Source: Calditrichia bacterium
Lineage (GTDB): Bacteria; Calditrichota; Calditrichia; RBG-13-44-9
Length of the DNA stretch: 6,690 nt
NCBI GenBank assembly: GCA_026991005.1
Contig: JALXCH010000222.1
Coordinates: 1-6,690 of the forward strand
Reading direction: 5' to 3'
The position numbers were made by a program, and so were the translations under genes. Below, in pieces: positions 1-6,690 of this stretch; positions within the stretch are counted from its first letter, which is position 1, and each line of letters opens with the position of its first letter. Below the pieces are notes generated by a model. The model had not been told where the DNA came from and did not search any database. It was given only the letters and a program-made list of their open reading frames with translations.

Positions 1-1805
1 TCGTCCGTACCATACTGCCAGAGGATTTCACCATTGGTGCCATTCAACGCATACACATGTTCGTTCCCCCCACCGGTAGCAATCACCACATCATTAAAAC
101 CATCTCCGTTTAAATCCGAAGCAATAGCCAGGGCATCCTGTACACCATAATCGTTTGTACCACCAATAGAGCCGGCACTGTAATTACTGATGTAAGTGCT
201 AAATGTCCACAAAGTATCGGTACCACCGTTCCCGTTTCCATCCAGACACAGAATCCAGTAATTTTCGGTAGCAGCAATCACTTCTGCCACCCCATCGTTG
301 TTGATATCGTTTATCGCCCGCAGGCCATCCACTTCATATTCCTGATAGCTCCCCGCCTGGGGATGGGCAGGCACCTGATAATCCCAGAAAATATGCCCCA
401 TGCTATAATCACCCAGCACTCCCCGCCCCTGGAGCTGAACAAACACAAAGGGGAACTGATTATCGGTGGAAGCTACTGCCAGCGAATCGCGATACAGCAG
501 TGTATCATCCGGCTGGAAATAAAGCACCAGCTCGAAGGTATCCCCTGGTGCCAGTGTAATGGGATAGGCACTGACATTCCCCACCGAGAACTGCGGCTGG
601 GTTAGAATCAAATCCACAATTTCCAGATTCTGGGTTCCCACATTGGCAATGTGTAAAATCCATTTGGCTTTACCTTCCATGGGTACCCACACATCACCAA
701 AATCGTGAAAGGTGTCACTGAGCCAGATGCGCGGTCCGATAAACTGTCCCTGCCCGGTGAGGGGAACGGTCACTACCGGTTCATCGGGATCGTTGCTGTA
801 AATCTGCAAATTTCCCTGAAATAATCCGATGGTATCTGGAGTAAACATCAAATCCACCACCGTCTGGCTACCACCAGGAATGAGCAGTGGGAAACTAACG
901 CTATTCAGAGAAAAGAGATCGGAATCGATACTCATGCTATCAATCCGCAAAGTATCATCTCCGGTATTGAGGATGGTAAATGGGAAATGCGCCGTATCAC
1001 CCACGGCGGTTAGTCCAAAATCTACCGAAGTAACCGGTAACTCAATATCCGGTGTACCACCCGTAATGGCAATCTGGTAAATTTTACTGTTTGTCGTGTG
1101 GTAGCCAATCAACCACAAATATTGCCCATCCCAGGCCATATCCCGGGGACTGTCGTCGGGATTGCGGATGAATTCACCTGTGTAAGCACCGGTAACAGGG
1201 TCATATTTGTAAATCTCCTGCCGGGAGCTTCCGTAGCCCGTGTCCTCGGCACACCAGATAAACTGCCCATCGAACGCCACTCCCATTGGCTGCTCGCCAA
1301 CCGCTACAATGGTATCCACCGGAACCCCTGTGGTATCCATTTTAATCAATATATCCCGCGGTGGGCTGGAGGCATAATACTGGCTAATCCACAGAAACCC
1401 ATCGGCATAGGCCATACCGCCTACATAATTGGTCACAGGACTGTTAAAACTCTTTAGTACTGCACCCGTATTGGGATCCACCTTAAAAAATTTATCGGTA
1501 CCGGAAATATCTTCAAATACCCAGAGGTTTTGTCCATCGTAAGCCAGTGCTTTGATGGTGTAAAACTGGTAAGAATAAGGAATGGGAATGCTGCCAACTA
1601 CCGAGCCATCGGAAGGATCGATCTTCCAGAGAAAATCGCCGTTGCTGTTCGCATAGGAGGTTCCCACCCAGAGGTACGTGCCATCGTAAGCAAGACCATA
1701 GGGAAAATCGGGTGCGGGAATCACTTTCACCACCCCTTTCTCCCCGGCAAACAAACCGATGGCTGATAACGTTAACATCAACAGTACCAATCCGATCTTT
1801 TTCAT
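1..1805 (-). CDS. Secreted beta-propeller / tandem ASH-domain / VCBS-repeat protein (3' end beyond window)
   Basis: The frame is open for 601 codons from ATG at 1805 to the left edge with no stop, so the C-terminus is missing. Residues 1-20 form a signal peptide (MKK, a hydrophobic stretch, then LFA before GE), so the product is exported. Residues 35-247 hold five propeller-like repeats of 44-49 residues. Each pairs an AYDG-x-x-LW strand (A39, A88, A132, A177, A224) with a K-x-DP-x-TG turn (K61, K108, K155, K200, weak at K241). Residues about 255-353 and 358-462 are two ASH/HYDIN-like immunoglobulin folds, with VDFG or HDFGDV openings, an N-x-G core and an L-x-G-x-G ending. Residues 495 onward carry VCBS/FG-GAP repeats with calcium-type loops D500-I-N-N-D504-G and D564-L-N-G-D568-G. 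Such proteins are usually cell-surface or extracellular, and often end in a sorting domain that would lie outside this window. The exact role is unknown; binding or adhesion is a guess, and no catalytic residues are evident. It is the last gene of the visible run, 23 bases after the preceding stop. Confidence 0.9.
   Translation of the reverse strand, partial: MKKIGLVLLMLTLSAIGLFAGEKGVVKVIPAPDFPYGLAYDGTYLWVGTSYANSNGDFLWKIDPSDGSVVGSIPIPYSYQFYTIKALAYDGQNLWVFEDISGTDKFFKVDPNTGAVLKSFNSPVTNYVGGMAYADGFLWISQYYASSPPRDILIKMDTTGVPVDTIVAVGEQPMGVAFDGQFIWCAEDTGYGSSRQEIYKYDPVTGAYTGEFIRNPDDSPRDMAWDGQYLWLIGYHTTNSKIYQIAITGGTPDIELPVTSVDFGLTAVGDTAHFPFTILNTGDDTLRIDSMSIDSDLFSLNSVSFPLLIPGGSQTVVDLMFTPDTIGLFQGNLQIYSNDPDEPVVTVPLTGQGQFIGPRIWLSDTFHDFGDVWVPMEGKAKWILHIANVGTQNLEIVDLILTQPQFSVGNVSAYPITLAPGDTFELVLYFQPDDTLLYRDSLAVASTDNQFPFVFVQLQGRGVLGDYSMGHIFWDYQVPAHPQAGSYQEYEVDGLRAINDINNDGVAEVIAATENYWILCLDGNGNGGTDTLWTFSTYISNYSAGSIGGTNDYGVQDALAIASDLNGDGFNDVVIATGGGNEHVYALNGTNGEILWQYGTD
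1519..1691 (-). repeat. Near-identical propeller-blade repeat pair in DNA
   Basis: Two 26-base copies (1666-1691 and 1519-1544) agree at 21 positions by eye and are spaced 147 bases, or 49 codons, apart. Both begin GCTTACGATGG and end ACCTCTGGGT. They encode the AYDG-x-x-LWV strand of blades 1 and 2 in the secreted protein. The later three blades share the protein pattern but less of the DNA, which suggests the first two are the most recent duplication or are kept alike by gene conversion. Confidence 0.6.
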
Positions 1806-1809
1806 AAAT

Positions 1810-1815
1810 CCCCCT
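1810..1815 (-). promoter_or_regulatory. Ribosome binding site of the secreted propeller gene
   Basis: On the minus strand the sequence reads AGGGGG, four bases before the ATG at 1805. It supports this start, which is also the one that gives a good signal peptide. Confidence 0.6.
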
Positions 1816-1828
1816 GCTTTATGCGAAA

Positions 1829-2371
1829 TTATGACTTTCTGTTCAGAAGTTCCTCTCGCTTTTCAGAGGCTTCGTGAATAAAAATCTTTTTCAAATAATC
1901 CAGTACGTAGGAAAAATTGCTTTTTTGTTTATTCCCTGGCTGAACAAAAATGTTATAATAATTATCGGGGACTTCGGCAAGATGCAACCGGTAAGGTATT
2001 TTTAATTTCACCAACAAATAAGCAATTCGCAAATCGTAACTATCGTTCAAATCCAGTACCAGATCAAAATGTTTTTGCCCCAATTCGGAAATAAACTGGT
2101 GATTGGGCAGATCCAGGCGGTTCAACTTCTGCGGGAGCATCTTGTCAATATCCAGCACCATAAACTTCCACCCCGAAAACTGACGTTTTAAATCATGTAC
2201 CAGAGATACGGCTGCATCCACATATTCCATCTGGCGTGGTAAAATCACCAGAACCTGTTTTACACTTTTTAAGGGAAGTGGAACCGAAATTGAAATCTTA
2301 TCCAGTTCTTGCAATTCTTTTTTTGTTTCCCAGGAAACATATTTTTCTGCAAACCAGCTTTTCAATCCCAT
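1829..2371 (-). CDS. Small Rossmann-like protein, DUF6913-like or GT9 N-terminal half
   Basis: A complete 180-residue protein of unknown function. It is predicted cytoplasmic, with no signal peptide or membrane helix. Residues 1-22 are a charged helix. A Rossmann-type alternation follows: strand VLVILP (40-45), helix about 50-66, strand KFMVLDI (69-75), strand FDLVLDLND (102-110), helix 112-122, strand 125-130, then NIFVQPGN (140-147) and a C-terminal helix (152-165). The FDLVLDL motif and the following R-x-AYLL helix recall the acceptor half of heptosyltransferase-like GT9 enzymes. Those run to about 350 residues, so the nucleotide-sugar-binding half is absent. Size and layout also resemble DUF6913, a small family of Bacteroidota with no known activity; that is the closer fit from memory and is not proven. 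The gene starts nine bases after the rarA stop, with its ribosome binding site overlapping that stop, so translation is probably coupled. Catalysis is doubtful. Confidence 0.85.
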   Translation of the reverse strand: MGLKSWFAEKYVSWETKKELQELDKISISVPLPLKSVKQVLVILPRQMEYVDAAVSLVHDLKRQFSGWKFMVLDIDKMLPQKLNRLDLPNHQFISELGQKHFDLVLDLNDSYDLRIAYLLVKLKIPYRLHLAEVPDNYYNIFVQPGNKQKSNFSYVLDYLKKIFIHEASEKREELLNRKS

Positions 2372-2378
2372 AGCTACA

Positions 2379-2382
2379 TCCT
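2379..2382 (-). promoter_or_regulatory. Ribosome binding site of the small Rossmann-like gene, overlapping the rarA stop
   Basis: AGGA lies seven bases before the ATG at 2371. It shares bases with the TAG stop of rarA (2381-2383). This fits translational coupling of the two genes and supports the chosen start. Confidence 0.6.
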
Positions 2383-3715
2383 ATCTGGAGTCGTAATTTT
2401 TTCGACCTTTCCACAACTTTTTCAAGCGATTCAATAAATCGCTCTCCTTCCCTTCCGTTCCCGGTTGGTAATATATACGATTTTTCAGCTCCGGAGGCAA
2501 ATAATTTTCCAGAACAAAATGTCCGGGAAAATCGTGGGCGTATTTATATTCCTTGCCATATCCCAGATCAGCCAGCAACGAGGTAGGCGCATTGCGCAAA
2601 TGCAATGGAACTGGTAGGTCGGGGAAATGATGCACATCTTCCATGGCGCGGTTAATTGCTACAATTGCAGCATTGCTTTTAGGGGCCGCTGCCAGGTATG
2701 CAGCTACCTGCGAAAGAATGATTTTAGCTTCGGGCATTCCCACATAGTGTACCGCGGTAAAACAATTGGTCGCCAGTACCAGCGCAAAGGGATCGGCATT
2801 GCCCACATCTTCCGAGGCCAGAATCACCATGCGACGAGCAATAAACTCGGGATTCTCCCCCGCTTCCAGCAAGCGCGCCATCCAGTAAATTGCCGCATCG
2901 GGATCACTCCCCCGCAGACTTTTGATGAAGGCGGAAATCAGATCGTAATGATACTCCCCGGCCTTATCGTGGTAAATCGCTTTCCCCATAGCTGCTTTCT
3001 GGAACAATTCGCCGGTAAGCTCTATTTCTTCCCGCTCCTCCTCAATCAATTCCAGCGCTTTTTCGATGATATTCAATGCCCGACGCGCATCCCCATTAGC
3101 CAACCGATACAGCACATCCCAATCCTGAATGGTAATTTTCTTCTTCTGCAAAATCTTATCCACTTTTAAAGCCCGTTCCACAATTCGGCGGATATTTTCC
3201 GGGGTCAGCGGTTTCAAACGGTACACCTGAGCCCGGGAGAGCAAGGGAGCAATAACCTCAAAAGACGGGTTTTCGGTAGTAGCACCAATCAGGATAATTG
3301 TTCCATTTTCGACGGCATGCAATAGAGCATCCTGCTGGGCTTTGTTAAAACGATGGATTTCGTCGATGAAGAGGATGGTGCGTTTACCGTTGTAGCGGCG
3401 CAGACGGGTTGCTTCTTCAATAATGCGGCGGACATCTTTAACACCGGCGGTCACAGCACTGATGGAACGAAACTCCGCATTGACTTCATTGGCAATAATA
3501 CGCGCCAGAGTGGTTTTCCCCACTCCGGGTGGCCCCCATAAAATCATCGATTTCAGGCGGGAACTGCGAATCTCTTTTTCCAATACCGTCCCTGGCCCGA
3601 TAACTTCCTCATGACCCACAAAATCGGCTAATCGTACGGGACGGGTGCGTTCGGCCAGCGGTGTGTACCCCGAGCCGCGTTCTTCTGCCTCGGGTAAATG
3701 AGAAAACAAATCCAT
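2381..3715 (-). CDS. rarA: Replication-associated recombination protein A (AAA+ ATPase RarA/MgsA)
   Basis: RarA is a cytoplasmic, DNA-dependent AAA+ ATPase related to clamp loaders. It acts as a tetramer at stalled or gapped replication forks and at duplex ends, and interacts with single-strand-binding protein. This copy is complete at 444 residues, against about 447 in E. coli. Visible motifs in order: the family N-terminal signature PLAERTRP (19-26); Walker [10 protein letters not shown] (61-69); Walker [10 protein letters not shown] (114-122); sensor 1 GATTENPSF (144-152); arginine finger SR (160-161); sensor 2 GDARRAL (208-214). The C-terminal tetramerisation domain includes [13 protein letters not shown] (266-278) and [10 protein letters not shown] (300-309). 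All key ATPase residues are present, so it should be active. MDLF at the N-terminus faintly resembles a clamp-binding peptide, which is speculation. The gene begins 37 bases after the PEGA gene stop, with only a weak GGGG upstream as ribosome binding site. Co-location with envelope genes is not explained by its known role. Confidence 0.97.
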   Translation of the reverse strand: MDLFSHLPEAEERGSGYTPLAERTRPVRLADFVGHEEVIGPGTVLEKEIRSSRLKSMILWGPPGVGKTTLARIIANEVNAEFRSISAVTAGVKDVRRIIEEATRLRRYNGKRTILFIDEIHRFNKAQQDALLHAVENGTIILIGATTENPSFEVIAPLLSRAQVYRLKPLTPENIRRIVERALKVDKILQKKKITIQDWDVLYRLANGDARRALNIIEKALELIEEEREEIELTGELFQKAAMGKAIYHDKAGEYHYDLISAFIKSLRGSDPDAAIYWMARLLEAGENPEFIARRMVILASEDVGNADPFALVLATNCFTAVHYVGMPEAKIILSQVAAYLAAAPKSNAAIVAINRAMEDVHHFPDLPVPLHLRNAPTSLLADLGYGKEYKYAHDFPGHFVLENYLPPELKNRIYYQPGTEGKESDLLNRLKKLWKGRKNYDSR

Positions 3716-3729
3716 GCTGTACGCCCCGA

Positions 3730-3742
3730 AGGGAAATTCCCT
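3730..3742. repeat. Short inverted repeat in the PEGA-rarA gap
   Basis: AGGGAA, one central base, then TTCCCT: a 13-base symmetric element inside the longest gap (37 bases), just before rarA. As RNA it could form only about five pairs with a three-base loop, and no U-run follows it. It could be an operator half-site, a weak hairpin or chance. Confidence 0.3.
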
Positions 3743-3752
3743 GTTAATTTCG

Positions 3753-5702
3753 CTAATTAAATATTTCGATGCGCTTAATGTAAAAATAGCGGTTGTTATC
3801 GTCCGTGGTGCTTACTTCAAAAATATTGGTACCCCGTCGTAGAGCTGTGGAAACATCCCATTCCACCAGTTCCAGGCCACCAATATCTTCCAGGAACTTC
3901 GGTTTGTAGCGGTAACTCAAAATCGTATTGTTAAATTTTACATTGATATCCACCTTAGTGGTCAGGCTCAGCGGGTAGCCCTCTTTGGAACTTGCTGCCC
4001 ACATGCGTACCGTAAATGGTTGTTCAAATCCCAGATCGATGTCCCGGGGTAACTGGAACACTACCCGCAGGGCGTCGTTCCCCTTGGGATTGCGGTATGG
4101 GAATGCATATCCCAGCTTCCAGAGGTATTCCTTGAGCTTTTTGTTGAATACGATTTCGGGCCCGGCATTTTCGGCGGTAGAAAAAGCACGATTGCGAAAA
4201 GTGTACCCCAGATGCACTTCACAATTTTTCGTAACCACGTTTCCGTCCTTATCCACTTCGGCAACAATGTGCACCATCGGGAAATAATTTGCTCGCAGCG
4301 TAAACGGTTTACCGGAACGAATTTCAATTTCCCGTTTTGCCGGGGTTTTATAACCGGGTAAATCACCAAACGTTATGGTGTGTTTTCCAATTTTCAGCAC
4401 CCCTTCGAACTTGCCTTCGCCCTTGAATTCTCCATCCACAAAAATTTGCCCTTTGGGCGGATTGGTGGAGATGCGCACTCGCTCGAATTCCCGTTTTAGC
4501 CGGAAATTGGCAACTGCGGTAGGACTCGCCGGGGTTAATTTTACCGTAACTTTATCGGGAGTTACCGAATAGCCTTCTTTGCGCACTTCAACATTATATT
4601 CACCAAAAGGCAGTTTTGTGAAAACATAATCGGTTTCTTCCTCGGTGTCTTTCCCGTTCAGGAACACCCGAGCGCCCTTCACGTTGGAATTTACTTCAAT
4701 GCTTCCAATCCCGGTACGTCGGGAATTATCCCCTGCCATATTTTGCTTGGCAGCCGGCGCCTGATGAAAAATCAACAAAGAGGTGTCGCCAGCAGAAATA
4801 TTTACAATCTTTTCCGCCGGGATGGTAATGTAACCTTTCTTATTCACGCTTACCCTATGCTGCCCTTCTTCCAGAACCAACACCGGCTGATCTTCCAGCA
4901 CCCCGTAGTAATTACCATCAATATAAATTTTAGAATTGGGTTGGTCGGTAATCAGGCGCAAATACCCTTCCTGCTCTGCACGGGAGACCTTGAATTTAAA
5001 ATCCAGGGTAATCAGCGAATCAGGAACAATCTCGATTTCGTGGTATTTAGGGATGGAAACATACCCTTCTTTAATCACCGAGATGCGGTGGAGCCCTACC
5101 GGTACATTGATGATGGGACGGTTTACATAGCCAATAAAATCGGTTTCGTCCAGATACACCCGGGCACCGGGCACATCCCCCCGAACCAGCAATTTCCCGG
5201 TTTGGGGTCGAGCATTCATGGACACCCATATGTAGCTGGCAATAGCAATGGCACCTAAAATTCCGAACACCCACAGAAGCTTTTTCCAGAGCTCTTCGCT
5301 TCCCACATCCAGAGAGATGGGAATATTTTCAATTTCTTCATCAGAAATCTCATAATGCCAGCTCTCCGGGAGCATTTGTTCGGTTTCCGGTCGCAGCTTT
5401 CCCAGATAACGTTTTTCCAGGTAAGCCCGAATCCGCAGGCGGAGTTCCCGCTCGGCAGGAGAGAGTTTATTTAAATTGATTTTCCGTCGGGTGCGCATTC
5501 TCCTTTGCCAGCGCCGAATCAACGATTCATTGTATAAAAAATATTCGTGCTGCTTCAGCGCCTCCTCTTCGGTCATCCAGCGAATCTCGCCCAGATGATT
5601 CATGTAAATATAATACCCCGGCAAGTCCGAGAAAAAACGCTCACACTCTTCAGCTTTAATCTTCTGAATGGTACGATACGAAAGGGGGATGTTCTTTTTC
5701 AT
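3753..5702 (-). CDS. Single-pass membrane protein with four PEGA domains
   Basis: A complete 649-residue protein. Residues 1-140 have no signal peptide and form a charged, mostly helical domain that I do not recognise, with a very basic stretch RRWQRRMRTRRK (63-74). One membrane helix follows (about 142-162, LLWVFGILGAIAIASYIWV). Positive charges before it suggest the N-terminus is cytoplasmic and the rest lies outside the inner membrane. Four PEGA domains come next, at about 168-238, 246-313, 332-404 and 405-474. Each has a strand ending in V/I-Y/F-L/V/I-D/N (VYLDE, IYIDG, VFLNG, IFVDG), a turn such as PVGLHRI, and a GY-x-x-x-P ending (GYVSIP, GYITIP, GYSVTP; GYKTP one residue shorter). PEGA domains are small beta-folds found in surface and periplasmic proteins, often joined to membrane kinases, and are thought to bind partners or the wall. 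Residues 475-649 are a further beta-rich domain without a clear family, ending in RGTNIFEVSTTDDNN-type strands reminiscent of a jelly roll. No kinase or other enzyme motif is visible. It follows the DUF4139 gene by eight bases. Confidence 0.9.
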   Translation of the reverse strand: MKKNIPLSYRTIQKIKAEECERFFSDLPGYYIYMNHLGEIRWMTEEEALKQHEYFLYNESLIRRWQRRMRTRRKINLNKLSPAERELRLRIRAYLEKRYLGKLRPETEQMLPESWHYEISDEEIENIPISLDVGSEELWKKLLWVFGILGAIAIASYIWVSMNARPQTGKLLVRGDVPGARVYLDETDFIGYVNRPIINVPVGLHRISVIKEGYVSIPKYHEIEIVPDSLITLDFKFKVSRAEQEGYLRLITDQPNSKIYIDGNYYGVLEDQPVLVLEEGQHRVSVNKKGYITIPAEKIVNISAGDTSLLIFHQAPAAKQNMAGDNSRRTGIGSIEVNSNVKGARVFLNGKDTEEETDYVFTKLPFGEYNVEVRKEGYSVTPDKVTVKLTPASPTAVANFRLKREFERVRISTNPPKGQIFVDGEFKGEGKFEGVLKIGKHTITFGDLPGYKTPAKREIEIRSGKPFTLRANYFPMVHIVAEVDKDGNVVTKNCEVHLGYTFRNRAFSTAENAGPEIVFNKKLKEYLWKLGYAFPYRNPKGNDALRVVFQLPRDIDLGFEQPFTVRMWAASSKEGYPLSLTTKVDINVKFNNTILSYRYKPKFLEDIGGLELVEWDVSTALRRGTNIFEVSTTDDNNRYFYIKRIEIFN

Positions 5703-5706
5703 AAAA

Positions 5707-5712
5707 CCCTCT
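5707..5712 (-). promoter_or_regulatory. Ribosome binding site of the PEGA gene, overlapping the DUF4139 stop
   Basis: AGAGGG lies four bases before the ATG at 5702 and shares bases with the TAG stop (5711-5713) of the upstream gene. This supports the start and suggests coupled translation. Confidence 0.6.
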
Positions 5713-6690
5713 ACCAGGAATAGACCACCGTATAACGTAGTTTCACTTTATCGTTTGCAGGAACGGGAATGTTAAATTCCACCCGGGAAATATCAATTTT
5801 TTTATACGGAAAATTGCTCTCCGTAATTTTCCATTGCATCGCCGGCAAACGTTCGTCCACCAGAATATTCACCGCCTCTTTTTCTTTGTTGTTCCGTAAT
5901 TCAATTTCCACGGTAATTTTCTGAGAGCGATCCGAAATCTTGGTAGTGGAAACAAGCTTGCGCTCCGCCTTCAAATCGAACGCTTTGCCCATGGTGATTT
6001 TCACATCTTCGTTGCGCGGGGTGTGCTCAATGCGATCCTCTCCCACAAACTCCAGACTCTCTTTATCCTTCTGGTAGATGCGGAACACGCCAGCCGGGAG
6101 GGGTATTCCCAGTCCCTCAGATTTTTTATTGGTGAATGCCAATTTTACAAAAATATTATCATTGTCTTTCCAGGCAGAATACACAAACAATTTACGGCAC
6201 TTTACCGTTACCTGAGGAAACAACGAAATCTGTTTAATCTGATTATTTTTAAGGGTAGTGGGACGCTGTAATTCGTACATATGATATTCGAAGAACTCAC
6301 GCTCCTGAAAACCGTGGGGGGCTGCTTTTGCAGCCATGGTCATTCCTTCTTCCATATACCTGGGAGCAATTGGTTGTTCCGCCCGATGAATCTCCCCTGC
6401 CACCAATTTGAGATGCGCATCTTTAAACGTAGCACCGGAACGATTCTCCACCGAAACCCAGGAATCCAGACTAATCTCGGTGGCATTTTCGTTCAGCACA
6501 CCTACATATTCGGCATGCCAGTTCATCCCACCGGTTAAATAGCTCACTTCCAGAGTCTCCTTTCCATCCTTTACCCCGGTCACATCCCAGATTAAAGTGG
6601 GGCGGGTAATTAACCCTTCCGGAAGCTCACCGACATTGACCTGCATTTTGTCGTTCCAGGGCAGGATGCGAATTCCATCGTCGGTTTTCA
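5711..6690 (-). CDS. DUF4139 domain-containing protein (5' end beyond window)
   Basis: The reading frame is open through the right edge, so 325 codons of the C-terminal part are seen. The first in-frame ATG in the window (6644-6646) is internal, because coding-like sequence continues upstream of it in frame (KTDDGIRILPWNDK). The visible part is essentially one DUF4139 domain. Counting from that internal Met, its hallmarks are VSYLTGGMNWHAEYVGVL (34-51), DSWVSVENRSGATFKDAHL (61-79), KLVAGEI (80-86), EYHMYELQRPTTLKNNQIKQ (120-139), GLGIPLPAGVFRIYQKD (178-194) and GEDRIEHTP (202-210). The gene ends at RYTVVYSW. Family members are usually near 450-550 residues, have an N-terminal signal peptide, and are predicted envelope or periplasmic proteins; no molecular activity is established. 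The missing part should include the export signal. The stop is eight bases from the PEGA start, linking the two envelope proteins. Confidence 0.9.
   Translation of the reverse strand, partial: KTDDGIRILPWNDKMQVNVGELPEGLITRPTLIWDVTGVKDGKETLEVSYLTGGMNWHAEYVGVLNENATEISLDSWVSVENRSGATFKDAHLKLVAGEIHRAEQPIAPRYMEEGMTMAAKAAPHGFQEREFFEYHMYELQRPTTLKNNQIKQISLFPQVTVKCRKLFVYSAWKDNDNIFVKLAFTNKKSEGLGIPLPAGVFRIYQKDKESLEFVGEDRIEHTPRNEDVKITMGKAFDLKAERKLVSTTKISDRSQKITVEIELRNNKEKEAVNILVDERLPAMQWKITESNFPYKKIDISRVEFNIPVPANDKVKLRYTVVYSW

Noticed and set aside
1098..1457. 119-residue open frame on the plus strand
   Set aside because: It is antisense to the propeller region of the exported protein, whose frame is continuous there and shows clear repeats.
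2627..3169. 180-residue open frame on the plus strand
   Set aside because: It lies wholly antisense to rarA, whose reading frame is certain. Its translation is rich in His, Asn and Cys and has no domain-like pattern. Its length matching the neighbouring 180-residue protein is coincidence.
3730..3742. Rho-independent terminator between the PEGA gene and rarA
   Set aside because: The stem is at most about five pairs and is followed by TCGGGGCG rather than a T-run on the transcribed strand.
4061..4369. 102-residue open frame on the minus strand
   Set aside because: It is in another frame inside the PEGA gene, with low-quality composition and no ribosome binding site; the PEGA frame is well supported.
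4743..5258. 171-residue open frame on the plus strand
   Set aside because: It is antisense to the PEGA domains and explained by their codon pattern; no ribosome binding site or family-like motif was seen.
5711..6646. DUF4139 gene starting at ATG 6646
   Set aside because: The frame continues upstream to the window edge with coding-like sequence, and the family needs a further N-terminal region, so this Met is internal.

Overview
The window carries five genes, all read right to left on the minus strand. They are packed so tightly that a single co-transcribed block is the simplest reading. In transcription order they are: a DUF4139 protein whose 5' end lies beyond the right edge; a membrane-anchored protein with four PEGA domains; the replication-associated AAA+ ATPase RarA; a small Rossmann-like protein of unknown function; and a large secreted protein (beta-propeller, two ASH-type domains, VCBS/FG-GAP repeats) that runs off the left edge. 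The gaps are 8, 37, 9 and 23 bases. No tRNA, rRNA, CRISPR array, mobile element or convincing terminator was seen, and no stretch over 300 bases lacks a gene.

The window suggests a Gram-negative-type bacterium of moderate GC from the FCB side of the tree, for example Calditrichota, KSB1 or a relative of Bacteroidota. The reasons are the large secreted protein of propeller, ASH and VCBS modules, the PEGA and DUF4139 proteins, and a small protein whose layout resembles the Bacteroidota family DUF6913. This is inference from gene content; there is no phylogenetic marker here that I can place by eye.

The largest gene, at the left edge, has no stop or alternative boundary inside the window. I translated it base by base from its start at 1805 to base 1, and the frame stays open for 601 codons. 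The right-edge gene likewise continues past base 6690.

Functionally, three of the five products look envelope-associated or exported. RarA is the only one with a well-established role, at stalled replication forks. I see no proof of a new system. The least explained parts are the PEGA protein, with unassigned domains at both ends and a very basic stretch before its membrane helix, and the half-size GT9-like or DUF6913-like protein coupled to rarA.
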